Shown here: positions 20,050 to 32,218 of the stretch, piece after piece
Numbering within the stretch: position 1 is the first letter of the stretch
Layout of the letters: each line of letters opens with the position of its first letter
Source of the DNA: Sulfuritalea sp.
GTDB lineage: Bacteria > Pseudomonadota > Gammaproteobacteria > Burkholderiales > Rhodocyclaceae
Reading direction: 5' to 3'
Assembly: GCA_030247575.1 (NCBI GenBank)
Contig: JAOTRV010000015.1
Coordinates: forward strand, 1-64,000
Length of the DNA stretch: 64,000 nt
The notes under the pieces: model-generated
Told to the model about the DNA's origin: nothing
Database searches by the model: none
The model's input: the letters and a program-made list of their open reading frames with translations, nothing else
Program-made: the position numbers and the translations under genes

Positions 20050-20924
20050 TGCAGCGCCATTTGTCTTTCGTCGCCTCGTTCATCTTCGGCCTCCTGGCGC
20101 TGTTTGCGATGACGATTTTTACGGTCGATCAGCGCCAATTCGCAATCATCTTTCAGCTCGGTGAGATCAAGGAGGTTGTATCCGAGCCGGGTCTGGCGTT
20201 CAAGTGGCCGCTGATCCAGAACGTTCGAATTTTCGACAAGCGCATTCTGACGATGGATACCCCCGAGCCGGAGCGTTTCCTGACGGCTGAAAAGAAACCG
20301 GTGCTGGTGGATTCCTTCGTCAAATGGCGCATCCATGACGTCAAGCAGTACTACGTTTCGGTCGGTGGCGACGAAACCCTGGCGCGAACGCGCCTTGCAC
20401 AGACAGTCAATGCGGGGCTGCGTGAAGAATTCGGCCGGCGCACGGTGCATGACGTGGTTTCCGGCGCGCGGGACGACATCATGGTTGTCGTCAAGAAGAA
20501 AGCGGATGCGGACATGCGCACCATCGGCGTGGAAATTGTCGATGTGCGACTCAAACGTGTCGACCTGCCGCCGGAAGTCTCCGAGTCGGTCTATCGACGC
20601 ATGGAAACCGAGCGCAAACGTGTGGCCAATGAATTGCGTTCCGAAGGTGCCGCGGAGGCCGAGAAGATCAAGGCCAATGCGGATCGTCAACGCGAGGTTA
20701 TTCTGGCTGAGGCTTATCGTGACGCACAGAAGATAAAGGGCGAAGGCGATGCCAAGGGTGCGGCGATCTATGCTCGCGCCTTCGGCGAGAACCCCGAGTT
20801 CTACGCTTTCTATCGCAGTCTTGAGGCCTATCGCGGCAGCTTCAAGAACAAGAGCGACCTCATGGTGATCGAACCCAATTCCGAGTTCTTCAAGTACCTG
20901 AAGAACAGCGGCAAGGTCAAGTAA
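20049..20924 (+). CDS. hflC: FtsH protease modulator HflC
   Basis: Partner of HflK in the periplasm-facing FtsH-HflKC complex. The 291-aa protein has an N-terminal membrane anchor (about 7-25), an SPFH domain (DQRQFAIIFQLGEIKEVVSEPGLAFKWP) and the Glu/Lys-rich helix RSEGAAEAEKIKANADRQRE that builds the cage wall. Start and hflK stop overlap as TAATG. Confidence 0.96.
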   Translation: MQRHLSFVASFIFGLLALFAMTIFTVDQRQFAIIFQLGEIKEVVSEPGLAFKWPLIQNVRIFDKRILTMDTPEPERFLTAEKKPVLVDSFVKWRIHDVKQYYVSVGGDETLARTRLAQTVNAGLREEFGRRTVHDVVSGARDDIMVVVKKKADADMRTIGVEIVDVRLKRVDLPPEVSESVYRRMETERKRVANELRSEGAAEAEKIKANADRQREVILAEAYRDAQKIKGEGDAKGAAIYARAFGENPEFYAFYRSLEAYRGSFKNKSDLMVIEPNSEFFKYLKNSGKVK

Positions 20925-20946
20925 TTCGGGTCGGTGCCGGTTTGAA

Positions 20947-21132
20947 ATGCTCAATATCCTGCTGCTGGCTTTTGCCCTGATGCTGGTGATCGAAGGTCTC
21001 CTGCCATTTCTCGCGCCGCGCATATGGCGGGAAACCTTTCGTCGCGTGACTGAACTGACCGACGGGCAGATCCGCTTCGTCGGCTTGTCTTCGATGCTGG
21101 TCGGAGTCGTGTTGTTGACGGTGTTCCGCTGA
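20947..21132 (+). CDS. DUF2065 small inner-membrane protein
   Basis: A 61-aa protein of the DUF2065 (YjeT) family with two hydrophobic segments (about 2-20 and 43-60) joined by a loop with [15 protein letters not shown]. Function is unknown. It sits between hflC and hisZ in many betaproteobacteria, which suggests a link to the HflKC membrane complex, though this is only inference. Confidence 0.88.
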   Translation: MLNILLLAFALMLVIEGLLPFLAPRIWRETFRRVTELTDGQIRFVGLSSMLVGVVLLTVFR

Positions 21133-21137
21133 ACGAC

Positions 21138-23613
<2,476 letters not shown>

Positions 23614-23630
23614 AAGACGCCGGGAAAAGA

Positions 23631-23670
23631 AAAGGCCGCTAGGATTCTCCTGGCGGCCTTTGCTCTTTTC
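23631..23670 (+). terminator. Terminator after purA
   Basis: AAAGGCCGC (23631-23639) pairs with GCGGCCTTT (23653-23661), and the stem extends inward through AGGA/TCCT. A T-rich tail follows. Confidence 0.8.
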
Positions 23671-23689
23671 ATTTTTCGCGTACCATGCT

Positions 23690-23774
<85 letters not shown>

Positions 23775-23815
23775 AGGCGCGAAACGAGGCGCGAATTCTA
23801 AAGGAAAAAATCAGA

Positions 23816-26041
23816 TTGTCAAACAAGCCGCATCGCACCCATAAGCTTTCGAAAATTCGACGCGCCGATCCGCAGTTCGAGCGCGAGAAAGCCCAATACG
23901 AACACCCTCTGCCCAGCCGCGAATACATCCTGCAAACACTGGCGACGCAGGGTGCGCCGCTGGAGTTCGGGCGTCTTGTCGAACTGCTCGACATCCAGCC
24001 GTTCGAGCTTGAGCCGTTCCAGCGGCGTTTGGGAGCCATGGCGCGCGATGCGCAGTTGATGCAGAACCGGCGCGGGGATTGGCTGATCCCGGACAAGGCC
24101 GACCTGGTGCGCGGCCGCATTGCCGGCCATCCCGACGGCTTCGGCTTTCTGATTCCCGACGAAGGTGGTCCCGATCTGTTCCTCTCCGCCAAGGAAATGG
24201 ACAAGGTTCTGCACGGCGACAAGGCCATCGCCCGGGTCATCGGCGTTGATCGCAAGGGGCGGCCGGAAGGCAAGATCGTCGAAGTGACGGAGCACGTGAA
24301 CCGGTTCGTGGTCGGACGCGTGGTCGAGGAGCATGGCGTGCGCTTCGTCGTCGCCGAAAACAAGCGCATCAGCCAGGACATTCTGCTGGCGCCTCCCGAG
24401 AAAGGCGCGAAAAAAGTACTCAAGGTACAGTCCGGGCAGGTGGTGATGATCGAGTTGATCGAGCAACCGAGCAAGCATGCCCAGCCCATCGGGCGCCTGA
24501 TCGAAGTGCTCGGCAACTATGCCGACCCCGGCATGGAAATCGAAATTGCGCTGCGCAAGCACGAACTGCCCTACGAGTTCTCGGCCGGAGCCCTGGCCGA
24601 AACAAAGAAGCTGCCGGATGCGGTGCGCAAATCGGACTGGAAGGGCCGCGAAGATGTCACCGGCCTGCCGCTGGTAACCATCGACAGCGAGACGGCGCGG
24701 GACTTCGATGACGCGGTGTTCTGCGAACGTCAGGGCAAGGGCTTTCGTCTCGTCGTGGCGATTGCCGACGTTTCGCACTATGTGGCAGCAGGTGACGCGC
24801 TCGACGCGGATGCCTACGCTCGCGGCAACTCGGTGTATTTCCCGCGGCGCGTGATTCCCATGCTGCCGGAAAAGCTCTCCAACGGCCTGTGCTCACTCAA
24901 TCCGCACGTCGAGCGGCTGTGCATGGTATGCGACATGGCGATCAATGCCACGGGGGCGATCAGTCGCTACCGCTTCTATCCGGCAGTAATGTATTCGCAC
25001 GCGCGGCTGACCTACACCGAAGTTGCCGCGGCACTCTACGACAAGGATGCAGACGCGCGTACCCGGCTCTGGCCGCTGCTGCCGCACTTGGAAACGCTGG
25101 ACGTACTCTATCGGCAATTGGCCAAACAACGCGTCAAGCGCGGGGCCATCGATTTCGAGACGGTCGAAACGCGCATGATTTTCGATGACCACGGCAAGAT
25201 CGAGCGCATCGAACCCTACGAGCGCAACGAGGCACACAAACTGATCGAGGAATGCATGCTGGCGGCCAACGTCTGCGCCTCGGAATTTCTGCGCGAACGG
25301 GAGCATCCGGCCCTCTATCGTGTGCATGAGGGTCCGACGCCCGAGCGCCTGGAAAAGCTGCGTGATTTTCTCGGTACTTTCGGCTTTCACCTGGGCGGCG
25401 GCGATGCGCCCAAGGCGCAGGACTATGCCGGGCTGCTGGAAAAGGTCGGCCAGCGGCCGGACCGGCAGTTGCTGCAGACGGTGATGCTGCGATCACTGCG
25501 TCAGGCGATTTACAGCCCCGACAATGTCGGACATTTCGGCCTCGCCTACGAGAGTTATACGCACTTCACCTCGCCGATCCGCCGCTATCCGGATCTGCTG
25601 GTGCATCGCGCGATAAAGTCGGCGCTGACGACACGGCACTACCAGCCCGGCAACTGGGAGGAAATCGGCCTGCACTGTTCGGCGACCGAACGGCGGGCGG
25701 ATGAGGCGACACGCGACGTCGAGGACTGGCTCAAGTGCTTCTACATGAAGGACCGGGTCGGAGAAATCTTCGAGGGCAGCATTTCCTCCGTGGTGCCCTT
25801 CGGCATCTTCGTTGCGCTGGATGGCGTGTTTGTCGAAGGCCTGGTGCATGTATCCGAACTCGGGCATGACTATTTCCATTTCGACGAGAAATCCCACGCC
25901 ATGGTCGGCGAGCGCAGCGGCCGGCGTTTCCGCCTCGCCGACCGGGTGCGCGTACAGCTGACGCGGGTCGACATGGAGGCCAACAAGATCGACTTTCGTC
26001 TCGCCGACGAAGCTCCGGCGCGCGCCAGGACGCGACGTTGA
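23816..26041 (+). CDS. rnr: Ribonuclease R
   Basis: A processive 3'-5' exoribonuclease for structured RNA, rRNA quality control and tmRNA-linked decay. Domains in order are N-terminal cold-shock-like folds (about 60-190), the RNB catalytic domain with DSETARDFDDAV and the HYVAAGDALDADAYARGNSVYFP region, and a C-terminal S1 domain (DRVGEIFEGSISSVVPFGIFV). The best start is TTG at 23816 (MSNKPHRTHKLSK, 741 aa), with AAGGA at 23801-23805. The only earlier in-frame starts lie inside the antisense tRNA-Leu gene. Confidence 0.94.
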   Translation: MSNKPHRTHKLSKIRRADPQFEREKAQYEHPLPSREYILQTLATQGAPLEFGRLVELLDIQPFELEPFQRRLGAMARDAQLMQNRRGDWLIPDKADLVRGRIAGHPDGFGFLIPDEGGPDLFLSAKEMDKVLHGDKAIARVIGVDRKGRPEGKIVEVTEHVNRFVVGRVVEEHGVRFVVAENKRISQDILLAPPEKGAKKVLKVQSGQVVMIELIEQPSKHAQPIGRLIEVLGNYADPGMEIEIALRKHELPYEFSAGALAETKKLPDAVRKSDWKGREDVTGLPLVTIDSETARDFDDAVFCERQGKGFRLVVAIADVSHYVAAGDALDADAYARGNSVYFPRRVIPMLPEKLSNGLCSLNPHVERLCMVCDMAINATGAISRYRFYPAVMYSHARLTYTEVAAALYDKDADARTRLWPLLPHLETLDVLYRQLAKQRVKRGAIDFETVETRMIFDDHGKIERIEPYERNEAHKLIEECMLAANVCASEFLREREHPALYRVHEGPTPERLEKLRDFLGTFGFHLGGGDAPKAQDYAGLLEKVGQRPDRQLLQTVMLRSLRQAIYSPDNVGHFGLAYESYTHFTSPIRRYPDLLVHRAIKSALTTRHYQPGNWEEIGLHCSATERRADEATRDVEDWLKCFYMKDRVGEIFEGSISSVVPFGIFVALDGVFVEGLVHVSELGHDYFHFDEKSHAMVGERSGRRFRLADRVRVQLTRVDMEANKIDFRLADEAPARARTRR

Positions 26042-26091
26042 TTTAGATTTGAGATAAGTTGGTCCTATCCATCCTTACAGGCGATTTCTCC

Positions 26092-27255
26092 ATGTATTCA
26101 GGAGTTCTGGATTTTCCCTGGTGGGGCCATGTTGTCGTTACGCTGGTGCTGACTCACGTCACCATCGCCGGGGTCACGATCTTCCTGCATCGCCATCAGG
26201 CGCATCGCGCACTGGAACTCGGTTCTGTCCCCAGTCATTTTTTCCGGCTCTGGCTGTGGCTTACCACCGGAATGGTAACCAAGGAGTGGGCGGCGATTCA
26301 CCGCAAACATCACGCCAAGTGCGAGACGCCGGCCGATCCGCACAGTCCGCAGGTATTCGGTCTCAATCGCGTCCTATGGACCGGGGTGTTCCTGTATGTG
26401 AAGGAATCACGCAATCCGGACACCATGGAACGCTACGGCCACGGCACGCCTGATGACTGGCTGGAGCGGAAGCTCTACGCACCTTGGCACAAGCTGGGCA
26501 TCGCCATCATGCTCGGTATCGATGTCGCCCTGTTCGGCGTCTGGACGGGGATGCTGATCTGGGGCGTACAGATGATCTGGATTCCCTTCTGGGCAGCCGG
26601 TGTGGTCAACGGTGTCGGCCACTTCTGGGGCTACAGAAATTTCGCCTGCGCGGACGCCTCGAAGAATTTCTTTCCGCTGGGGATCCTGATCGGCGGCGAG
26701 GAACTGCACAACAACCATCACGCATTTGCCACTTCGGCCAGGCTATCCAGCAAGTGGTACGAATTCGACATCGGCTGGCTGTATATCCGCCTGATGGAGA
26801 TGATGGGCCTGGCGCGGGTAAAGAAGCTCGCGCCGACGCCGCGACTTGGGGCGCTGCGCCCCACCATCGATCTGGACATGCTGCAGGCGGTAGTCACGCA
26901 TCGTTACGACGTACTGGCGAAATATCTCAAGAGCTTGCGTCAGCTTGCCGCCGAGGAGTTTGCCCAACTGCGGGTCGATGCCGGCGAAAGCCGCCTGGTG
27001 AGGCGTCTGCTGGGTGAGGATGGTGCGACGCTGCCAGCGTCCCAGAAAGAGCGCCTGGCGGCCTTGCTTGCCCAAAGCGAGGCCTTGGCCAAGGCCTATG
27101 CCATGCGTGCCGAACTGGAGGCGCTGTGGGCTCGTTCCTCGGCTTCGCACGACCAGCTGGTGAAGCAGTTGCAGGACTGGGTCGCACGCGCCGAGCAGAG
27201 CGGCATCCGCCAGCTCGAGGAATTTTCGCGGCGCCTGCGTTGCTACGCTGTCTGA
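26092..27255 (+). CDS. Acyl-CoA/acyl-lipid desaturase
   Basis: A membrane di-iron desaturase that introduces a cis double bond, probably delta-9, into fatty acyl chains. The three histidine boxes are HRHQAH (33-38), HRKHH (70-74) and HNNHH (206-210). Hydrophobic hairpins lie near 12-33, 48-62, 135-158 and 160-178. The C-terminal 130 residues (about 255-387) are hydrophilic and helical, longer than the minimal family. I start at the ATG of MYSGVLDFPWW (387 aa) because an upstream TTG adds only non-conserved residues. It ends in a strong terminator shared with the convergent rpmG. Confidence 0.9.
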   Translation: MYSGVLDFPWWGHVVVTLVLTHVTIAGVTIFLHRHQAHRALELGSVPSHFFRLWLWLTTGMVTKEWAAIHRKHHAKCETPADPHSPQVFGLNRVLWTGVFLYVKESRNPDTMERYGHGTPDDWLERKLYAPWHKLGIAIMLGIDVALFGVWTGMLIWGVQMIWIPFWAAGVVNGVGHFWGYRNFACADASKNFFPLGILIGGEELHNNHHAFATSARLSSKWYEFDIGWLYIRLMEMMGLARVKKLAPTPRLGALRPTIDLDMLQAVVTHRYDVLAKYLKSLRQLAAEEFAQLRVDAGESRLVRRLLGEDGATLPASQKERLAALLAQSEALAKAYAMRAELEALWARSSASHDQLVKQLQDWVARAEQSGIRQLEEFSRRLRCYAV

Positions 27256-27272
27256 ATTTTGGGAATCAAAGC

Positions 27273-27305
27273 AACAAAAAACCCGCCGCCGGCGGGTTTT
27301 TTGTT
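27273..27305. terminator. Bidirectional terminator between desaturase and rpmG
   Basis: AACAAAAAACCCGCC (27273-27287) and GGCGGGTTTTTTGTT (27291-27305) form a perfect 15-bp stem with a 3-nt loop. A-runs and T-runs flank the GC core, so it can stop transcription from either side. Confidence 0.93.
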
Positions 27306-27320
27306 GGGGTGTGAGCCGGC

Positions 27321-27488
27321 CTACTTCAGCTTCACTTCCTTGTAGGCGACATGCTTGCGCGCCTTGGGGTCATACTTGGAAAATTCCAGCTTTCCCGGGG
27401 TAGTCTTCTTGTTCTTCGTAGTGGTGTAGAAGTGTCCCGTACCGGCTGTGGATTCCAGCTTGATCTTTTCGCGTCCGCCCTTGGCCAT
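27321..27488 (-). CDS. rpmG: 50S ribosomal protein L33
   Basis: A 55-aa ribosomal protein starting [18 protein letters not shown] and ending VAYKEVKLK, a close match to the L33 family ([20 protein letters not shown], then [12 protein letters not shown]). It lacks the zinc-binding CXXC pairs, so it is the zinc-independent (C-minus) form. A GGAGAAAG Shine-Dalgarno precedes the ATG. It follows rpmB by 14 nt in one operon. Confidence 0.97.
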   Translation of the reverse strand: MAKGGREKIKLESTAGTGHFYTTTKNKKTTPGKLEFSKYDPKARKHVAYKEVKLK

Positions 27489-27502
27489 GATGCTTTCTCC
27501 TG

Positions 27503-27739
27503 TTAGACGCGCTCGCCGCGCTCACGCAGCTCGGCGAGGACAACGTCGATGCCCTTCTTGTCGATGGTGCGCAGACCGGCGTTTGACACGCGCAGGCTGA
27601 CCCAGCGGTTTTCGGTTTCGATCCAGAAGCGGCGGCTGTGCAGGTTAGGCAGAAAGCGACGCTTGGTCTTGTTGTTGGCGTGGGACACATTGTTCCCTAC
27701 CATCGGGGCCTTGCCCGTCACTTGACATACGCGAGACAT
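27503..27739 (-). CDS. rpmB: 50S ribosomal protein L28
   Basis: A 78-aa protein beginning [20 protein letters not shown], with [17 protein letters not shown], the L28 signature. There is a single N-terminal cysteine and no zinc ribbon. It is the first gene of the rpmB-rpmG operon. Confidence 0.98.
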   Translation of the reverse strand: MSRVCQVTGKAPMVGNNVSHANNKTKRRFLPNLHSRRFWIETENRWVSLRVSNAGLRTIDKKGIDVVLAELRERGERV

Positions 27740-27813
27740 GTGATGCTCCTGAATGCTGATTTAGCAAAGCGCGCTAGTTTACCAAACATTCGCTTGAAAA
27801 CTCAATCCTTTTG

Positions 27814-28494
27814 TCAAATCAAGCCGCGTTCAGCGAATGACAACGGATCTGCGCTTCCCGTCACGATGAAATGGTCCAGCAGCTTTACGTCGATCAGCGC
27901 CAGGGCCTGCTTTAGTGACGAAGTGAGTACTTCGTCGGCGCGTGAGGGTTCGGCGAGGCCGGAGGGGTGGTTGTGGGCCAGGATTACGGCGCCGGCATTG
28001 TGCAGCAGCGCCCGCTTGACGACTTCCCGCGGATAAACGCTGGTTTGCGTCAGCGTTCCGCGGAACAGCTCCTCGCTGGCGATCAGCCGGTTCTGGGCAT
28101 CCAGCCACAGGGCGACGAAGACCTCGTGCTGCAGGTTGCCTAGCCAAAGGCGCAGCCAGTCGCGCACCGCTTGAGGCGAGGCCAGCGCATCCTTCAGTTT
28201 CAGCGGCCCGGCGAGCGCGCGGCGGGCAAGCTCCATCGTGGCGGCGAGCTGTGCGGCTTTGGCGGGTCCGATTCCGGGAAGACGGGCGAGGTCCTTGGTG
28301 CCGGCGGCGGCAAGGCGGGCCAGGTCGCCATCGAAGCTGGCCAGCAGTTCGCGGGCCAGATCCACCGCGCTTTTGCCGCGTATACCGACGCGCAAAAAGA
28401 TCGCCAGCAGCTCAGCGTCCGACAGGGCCGCTGCGCCTTGCTGGGCCAGTCGCTCGCGCGGGCGTTCTGCCGCGGGCCAATCGCGTATGGCCAT
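27814..28494 (-). CDS. radC: RadC family JAB-domain protein
   Basis: A 226-aa protein with a UPF0758 N-terminal helix-hairpin-helix region ([27 protein letters not shown], then [12 protein letters not shown]). A C-terminal JAB/MPN metalloprotein domain carries [14 protein letters not shown], the JAMM zinc motif. Despite its name, a direct DNA-repair role is doubtful and the biochemical function is unknown. It diverges from coaBC across 46 bp, the same neighbour as in many Gram-negatives. Confidence 0.94.
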   Translation of the reverse strand: MAIRDWPAAERPRERLAQQGAAALSDAELLAIFLRVGIRGKSAVDLARELLASFDGDLARLAAAGTKDLARLPGIGPAKAAQLAATMELARRALAGPLKLKDALASPQAVRDWLRLWLGNLQHEVFVALWLDAQNRLIASEELFRGTLTQTSVYPREVVKRALLHNAGAVILAHNHPSGLAEPSRADEVLTSSLKQALALIDVKLLDHFIVTGSADPLSFAERGLI

Positions 28495-28540
28495 GGTTTA
28501 GAATCCCCGCTTGATTGCCGATTGGCGGGATTTTAATGTC

Positions 28541-29743
28541 ATGAATGAATTTCAGGGCAAACGCATCGTGTTGGGCGTGACAGGTGGCGTGGCGGCCTAC
28601 AAGGCAGCTGAGCTGGCGCGCCTGCTGGCCAAGGCCGGCGCAGAAGTGGATGTCGTCCTGACCGCTGCTGGCGCGCAGTTCGTCGGCGCGGCAACTTTCC
28701 AGGCACTCACCGGCCGCCGCGTCTGGCAGGCGCTGTGGGACGAGCGCATGGACAACGGCATGGCTCACATCGATCTGACGCGCGGCGCGGCCGCCCTGCT
28801 GGTGGCCCCGGCGACGGCGGACTTTCTCGCCAAGCTGGCGCATGGCTTTGCCGATGACCTGCTCTCCACGCTTTGCCTGGCGCGGGATTGTCCCCTGCTG
28901 GTGGCCCCCGCCATGAACCGGCAGATGTGGGAAAACCCGGCGACGCAACGCAATGTCGCGCAACTGCGTGCCGATGGCGCGAGCATTCTCGGTCCCGCGC
29001 ATGGAGAACAAGCCTGCGGTGAGGTGGGCGAGGGACGCATGCTCGAAGCTGCCGAACTGTTCGATGACCTGTATGCCTCCCTGCAAGCCAAGCCTCTTGC
29101 CGGCAAGCGTGTCCTGCTGACCGCGGGGCCGACCTTCGAAGCGCTTGATCCGGTGCGCGGCCTCACCAACTCCAGCTCGGGCAAAATGGGGTTTGCCTTG
29201 GCGCGGGCTTGTGCCGAGGCGGGCGCGGAGGTGACGCTGGTCGCCGGTCCGGTTGCGCTGCCCACGCCCCGCGGCGTGCATCGCGTGGATGTGCAGAGCG
29301 CTCTGCAGATGCGCGAGGCGGTGATGCAGGCACTGCCGGGGCAGAGCGTATTCATCGGCGTTGCAGCAGTAGCCGATTACCGGCCGCGGCAGGCCGCCGC
29401 GCACAAGATCAAGAAGGGCTCCGGCAGCCTTGCGCTGGAACTCGAAGCTAATCCGGACATCCTCGCCGAAGTGGCGGCGCGGCCCGCCGCGCCGTTTTGC
29501 GTCGGATTCGCTGCCGAGAGCCGGGATCTTGCCGCCTACGCGGAAGGCAAGCGCGTGGCGAAAAAACTCGGGCTGGTGGTGGGCAATCTGGTGCAGGACG
29601 GGCTGGGCGGTGATACCAACGCCGTTACCCTGTTCGACGCGGCCGGTGCGCATGTCCTGCCGCCCGCGGAAAAGACCGAGGTCGCGCGCCGGATCGTCGT
29701 GCATCTCGCCAGTCTCATGGAGAAGCCGCGTGGCAAGCATTGA
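28541..29743 (+). CDS. coaBC: Bifunctional phosphopantothenoylcysteine decarboxylase/synthetase
   Basis: Catalyses two coenzyme A steps: CTP-dependent ligation of cysteine to 4'-phosphopantothenate, then FMN-dependent decarboxylation. The N-terminal flavoprotein half (about 5-180) has [15 protein letters not shown], the active-site PAMNRQMW and the substrate-clamp Cys in [12 protein letters not shown]. The C-terminal CoaB half starts near 185 ([17 protein letters not shown]). I start at the ATG of MNEFQGKRI (400 aa); a TTG 30 nt upstream would lie too close to the divergent radC. Confidence 0.95.
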   Translation: MNEFQGKRIVLGVTGGVAAYKAAELARLLAKAGAEVDVVLTAAGAQFVGAATFQALTGRRVWQALWDERMDNGMAHIDLTRGAAALLVAPATADFLAKLAHGFADDLLSTLCLARDCPLLVAPAMNRQMWENPATQRNVAQLRADGASILGPAHGEQACGEVGEGRMLEAAELFDDLYASLQAKPLAGKRVLLTAGPTFEALDPVRGLTNSSSGKMGFALARACAEAGAEVTLVAGPVALPTPRGVHRVDVQSALQMREAVMQALPGQSVFIGVAAVADYRPRQAAAHKIKKGSGSLALELEANPDILAEVAARPAAPFCVGFAAESRDLAAYAEGKRVAKKLGLVVGNLVQDGLGGDTNAVTLFDAAGAHVLPPAEKTEVARRIVVHLASLMEKPRGKH

Positions 29744-30188
29744 CCTCAAGATACTCGACGCCCGCCTGAAGGACGATCGATACGCCCCGAATTACGCTAC
29801 GCCAGGAGCAGCGGGTATCGACTTGCGTGCCTGCATCGAGACGGTGATCAAGATTCATCCGGGTGAGACCATCCTGGTCCCGACCGGGATGGCCATTCAC
29901 CTTTCCGATCCGTCGCTGGCCGCGATGATCCTGCCGCGCTCGGGTCTGGGACACAAGCACGGCATCGTGCTCGGCAATCTGGTGGGGCTGATCGATTCCG
30001 ATTACCAGGGCGAGCTTTTCGTCTCGACCTGGAATCGCGGCCACGAGACCTTCACGCTGAATCCGCTGGATCGCCTGGCCCAGCTCGTGGTGGTGCCGGT
30101 GGTGCAGGTGGCGTTCAATGTCGTGGACGAGTTTCCTGCCAGCGACCGCGGCGCGGGCGGTTTCGGCAGCACGGGCGTCTCCGGATAG
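29730..30188 (+). CDS. dut: dUTP diphosphatase
   Basis: Dut hydrolyses dUTP to dUMP and PPi, keeping uracil out of DNA and feeding dTMP synthesis. The 152-aa trimeric enzyme shows motif 1 ([11 protein letters not shown]), motif 2 (PRSGLG), motif 3 ([11 protein letters not shown]), motif 4 ([11 protein letters not shown]) and motif 5 ([10 protein letters not shown]). It starts at a GTG inside the end of coaBC (14-nt overlap, different frame), a conserved coaBC-dut coupling. Confidence 0.95.
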   Translation: MASIDLKILDARLKDDRYAPNYATPGAAGIDLRACIETVIKIHPGETILVPTGMAIHLSDPSLAAMILPRSGLGHKHGIVLGNLVGLIDSDYQGELFVSTWNRGHETFTLNPLDRLAQLVVVPVVQVAFNVVDEFPASDRGAGGFGSTGVSG

Positions 30189-30216
30189 ATTTCCGGCCAG
30201 ACAGGAAGGCAAGCGC

Positions 30217-30834
30217 ATGATCACTTATGCCAAGCTGTCCCTGATGTCCGTCGGCGTCATGCTCTCGGCGCAAGTCCTTGCCGCGCCACCTGCCGCTGCA
30301 GGGTCGCCGCGCATCGCCGAGATCATCGCGTCACGTTGCGCCTTGTGTCACGGGCCGGAAGGCGAAAGCGCCAGCGCGGTGTATCCGCGTCTTGCCGCAC
30401 AGCATCCGGACTACATTTCCAAGCAGTTGAAGGATTTCCGCGACGGCCGGCGCAAGAGCGAGACCATGGCGGAGATGGCAAGAGGCTTGCAGGACGAGGA
30501 GATCGCCGGTCTGGCGGCCTTTTTTGCCAGCCGGAAGGCGGCATCCCGCCAGCCGGGCGACGCCGACTTCGCGGCCGTCGGCAAGTTCATTTTCCAGCGC
30601 GGAAATTCCTACTCCGGAGTGCCGGCCTGCGCTTCCTGTCATGGCGCCAACGGGCACGGAACACACCAACTTCCCCGTCTGGCCGGCCAGCATCCGGCCT
30701 ACCTCGAAATCCAGCTGAAGGAATTCAGCAAGCGGGAACGGACCAACGACAACGCCGTGATGCATACGGTTGCGGCGAAACTGACGGAACTCGAAACGCG
30801 CGCTGTCGCCATCTATATCGGCGGCCTGCAATAG
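30217..30834 (+). CDS. Periplasmic di-heme cytochrome c (c4-like)
   Basis: A 205-aa periplasmic electron carrier with a signal peptide (cleavage near AQVLA-A, about 22). Its two class I cytochrome domains bind heme at CALCH (41-45) and CASCH (138-142). Each domain has conserved downstream segments (YPRLAAQHPDYISKQLKDF and LPRLAGQHPAYLEIQLKEF) that reveal an internal duplication as in cytochrome c4. It starts after AGGAAGG (30203-30209). It may accept electrons from the convergent fccAB system, but this is inference. Confidence 0.9.
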   Translation: MITYAKLSLMSVGVMLSAQVLAAPPAAAGSPRIAEIIASRCALCHGPEGESASAVYPRLAAQHPDYISKQLKDFRDGRRKSETMAEMARGLQDEEIAGLAAFFASRKAASRQPGDADFAAVGKFIFQRGNSYSGVPACASCHGANGHGTHQLPRLAGQHPAYLEIQLKEFSKRERTNDNAVMHTVAAKLTELETRAVAIYIGGLQ

Positions 30835-30872
30835 GCTTTCCTGCCGTTCCGCCAGCGTCGACTTCTGGCAGA

Positions 30873-30912
30873 GCAAAAAACAAACCCCGCCTAAGCGGGG
30901 TTTGTTTTTTGC
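30873..30912. terminator. Bidirectional terminator between cytochrome c4 and fccB
   Basis: GCAAAAAACAAACCCCGC (30873-30890) and its exact complement (30895-30912) form an 18-bp perfect stem with a CTAA loop. A/T tracts on both sides let it serve both convergent transcripts. Confidence 0.95.
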
Positions 30913-30927
30913 AGCGGAACGCGGCAA

Positions 30928-32205
30928 TCAAGTCGACATTTCGGTGAGGATGTTCCGCAACCAGCTTTCGGCATAAATTGCTTCGACCTCGGAGAGATCG
31001 GGCGAGACCGCGACCGATCCGGGCACTCCTTCGATCACCTGCTTCTCCGCATTCACCTTGTAGACGCCGGTCACGCTGACCGCTTCCTTGGCGGAAAGGT
31101 AGCTGTAGCACGTGTTGATGGCGGACATTTCGGTGATCTCCTTGCCGTTCATCAGCGCCACGATGTTGGTGGCGCAGACCTTGGCTTCCGAGTTCGCCGA
31201 GTACCCCGACTTCGGCATGGCGCCGGCTATCGAGGAATCGCCGATGACATGGATGTCCTTGTGCAGGGTCGACTCGAACGTCGTCGGATTGACCGGACAC
31301 CACTTCTTGTCCGTACCCACGAGGCCTGCAGCGTGAGCGATCAGGCCAGCCTTCTGCGGCGGGATGATGTTGATGACGTCGCCTTTGACCTCTTCGAGGC
31401 CCTCGATCATCACGGACATTTTGCCGGCGTCCACTTCCGTAACCTTCTTGGCCGCGCGGTAGTCGATGATGCCCTCGTAGTGCTTCTTCCAGCCCTTGAG
31501 GAAGAGGCCCTTCTTGGAGACTATGTCCGGATTGGCGTCGAGAATGATGACCTTGGAGCCGGGCTTGTGCTGCTTCAGGTACATCGCGATCATGCTGGCC
31601 CGCTCGTAGGGTCCGGGCGGGCAGCGGAACGGCGCCAGGGGGATGGAAATGATCACGTTGCCGCCGGGCTTCATCGCCTCGAGCTGTTTGCGCAGCAGGA
31701 CGGTCTGCGGGCCGGCCTTCCATGCGTGTGGCATGACTTCCATGGCGGCGGCGTCGTAGCCCTTCATTTCGTCGAGTCGGAAATCGATGCCGGGGGAGAC
31801 CACGAGGCGGTCATAGGCAATCGTACCCTTGGAGGTCGTTACCGACTTCGCGGCCGGGTCGATGCCGGTGACTTCCGCCTGCACGACCTTGACGCCGTGA
31901 TTCGCGGCGAGCTTGTCGTACTTGATGGTCAGGGAGTTGAGATCAGGGAGCATGCCGCCGAGATAGAGATTGCTGAACGGGCACGATACGAAATGATCGT
32001 TGCGCTCGATCAGGACCACTTCAATGCTCTTGTCCATCATGCGGACGTACTTGGCGGCGATCGTGCCGCCGTAGCCGCCGCCGATGACGACGACGCGCTT
32101 GCCCGTCTTGGGCATTATTTCAGCAGCACGACCGATCAGCGGCAGACCCGCCGCGCCGGCGCCGGCGCCTACCAACTTGAGGAAACTTCTGCGATCCAGT
32201 GTCAT
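30928..32205 (-). CDS. fccB: Flavocytochrome c sulfide dehydrogenase, flavoprotein subunit
   Basis: FccB oxidises sulfide with covalently bound FAD and passes electrons to the heme subunit in the periplasm. The 425-aa precursor has a Tat-type signal (DRRSFLKLVGAGAGAAGLP) and a dinucleotide-binding motif GGGYGG (42-47). The two family redox cysteines appear as C195 (RCPPGPYER) and C366 (NTCYSYL), which form the active disulfide in characterised FccB. It follows the cytochrome subunit by 13 nt. Sulfide is the family substrate; related flavoproteins can act on other sulfur species. Confidence 0.92.
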   Translation of the reverse strand: MTLDRRSFLKLVGAGAGAAGLPLIGRAAEIMPKTGKRVVVIGGGYGGTIAAKYVRMMDKSIEVVLIERNDHFVSCPFSNLYLGGMLPDLNSLTIKYDKLAANHGVKVVQAEVTGIDPAAKSVTTSKGTIAYDRLVVSPGIDFRLDEMKGYDAAAMEVMPHAWKAGPQTVLLRKQLEAMKPGGNVIISIPLAPFRCPPGPYERASMIAMYLKQHKPGSKVIILDANPDIVSKKGLFLKGWKKHYEGIIDYRAAKKVTEVDAGKMSVMIEGLEEVKGDVINIIPPQKAGLIAHAAGLVGTDKKWCPVNPTTFESTLHKDIHVIGDSSIAGAMPKSGYSANSEAKVCATNIVALMNGKEITEMSAINTCYSYLSAKEAVSVTGVYKVNAEKQVIEGVPGSVAVSPDLSEVEAIYAESWLRNILTEMST

Positions 32206-32218
32206 GTCATGTTCTCCC

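Noticed and set aside
28412-29749. Long open frame (445 codons) antisense to coaBC
   Set aside because: It overlaps certain genes on both strands (radC start and coaBC) and has no recognisable motif.
30725-31723. Open frame of 332 codons within fccB on the same strand
   Set aside because: It is an out-of-frame reading of fccB, rich in Arg and Gly, with no cytochrome or flavin motif.
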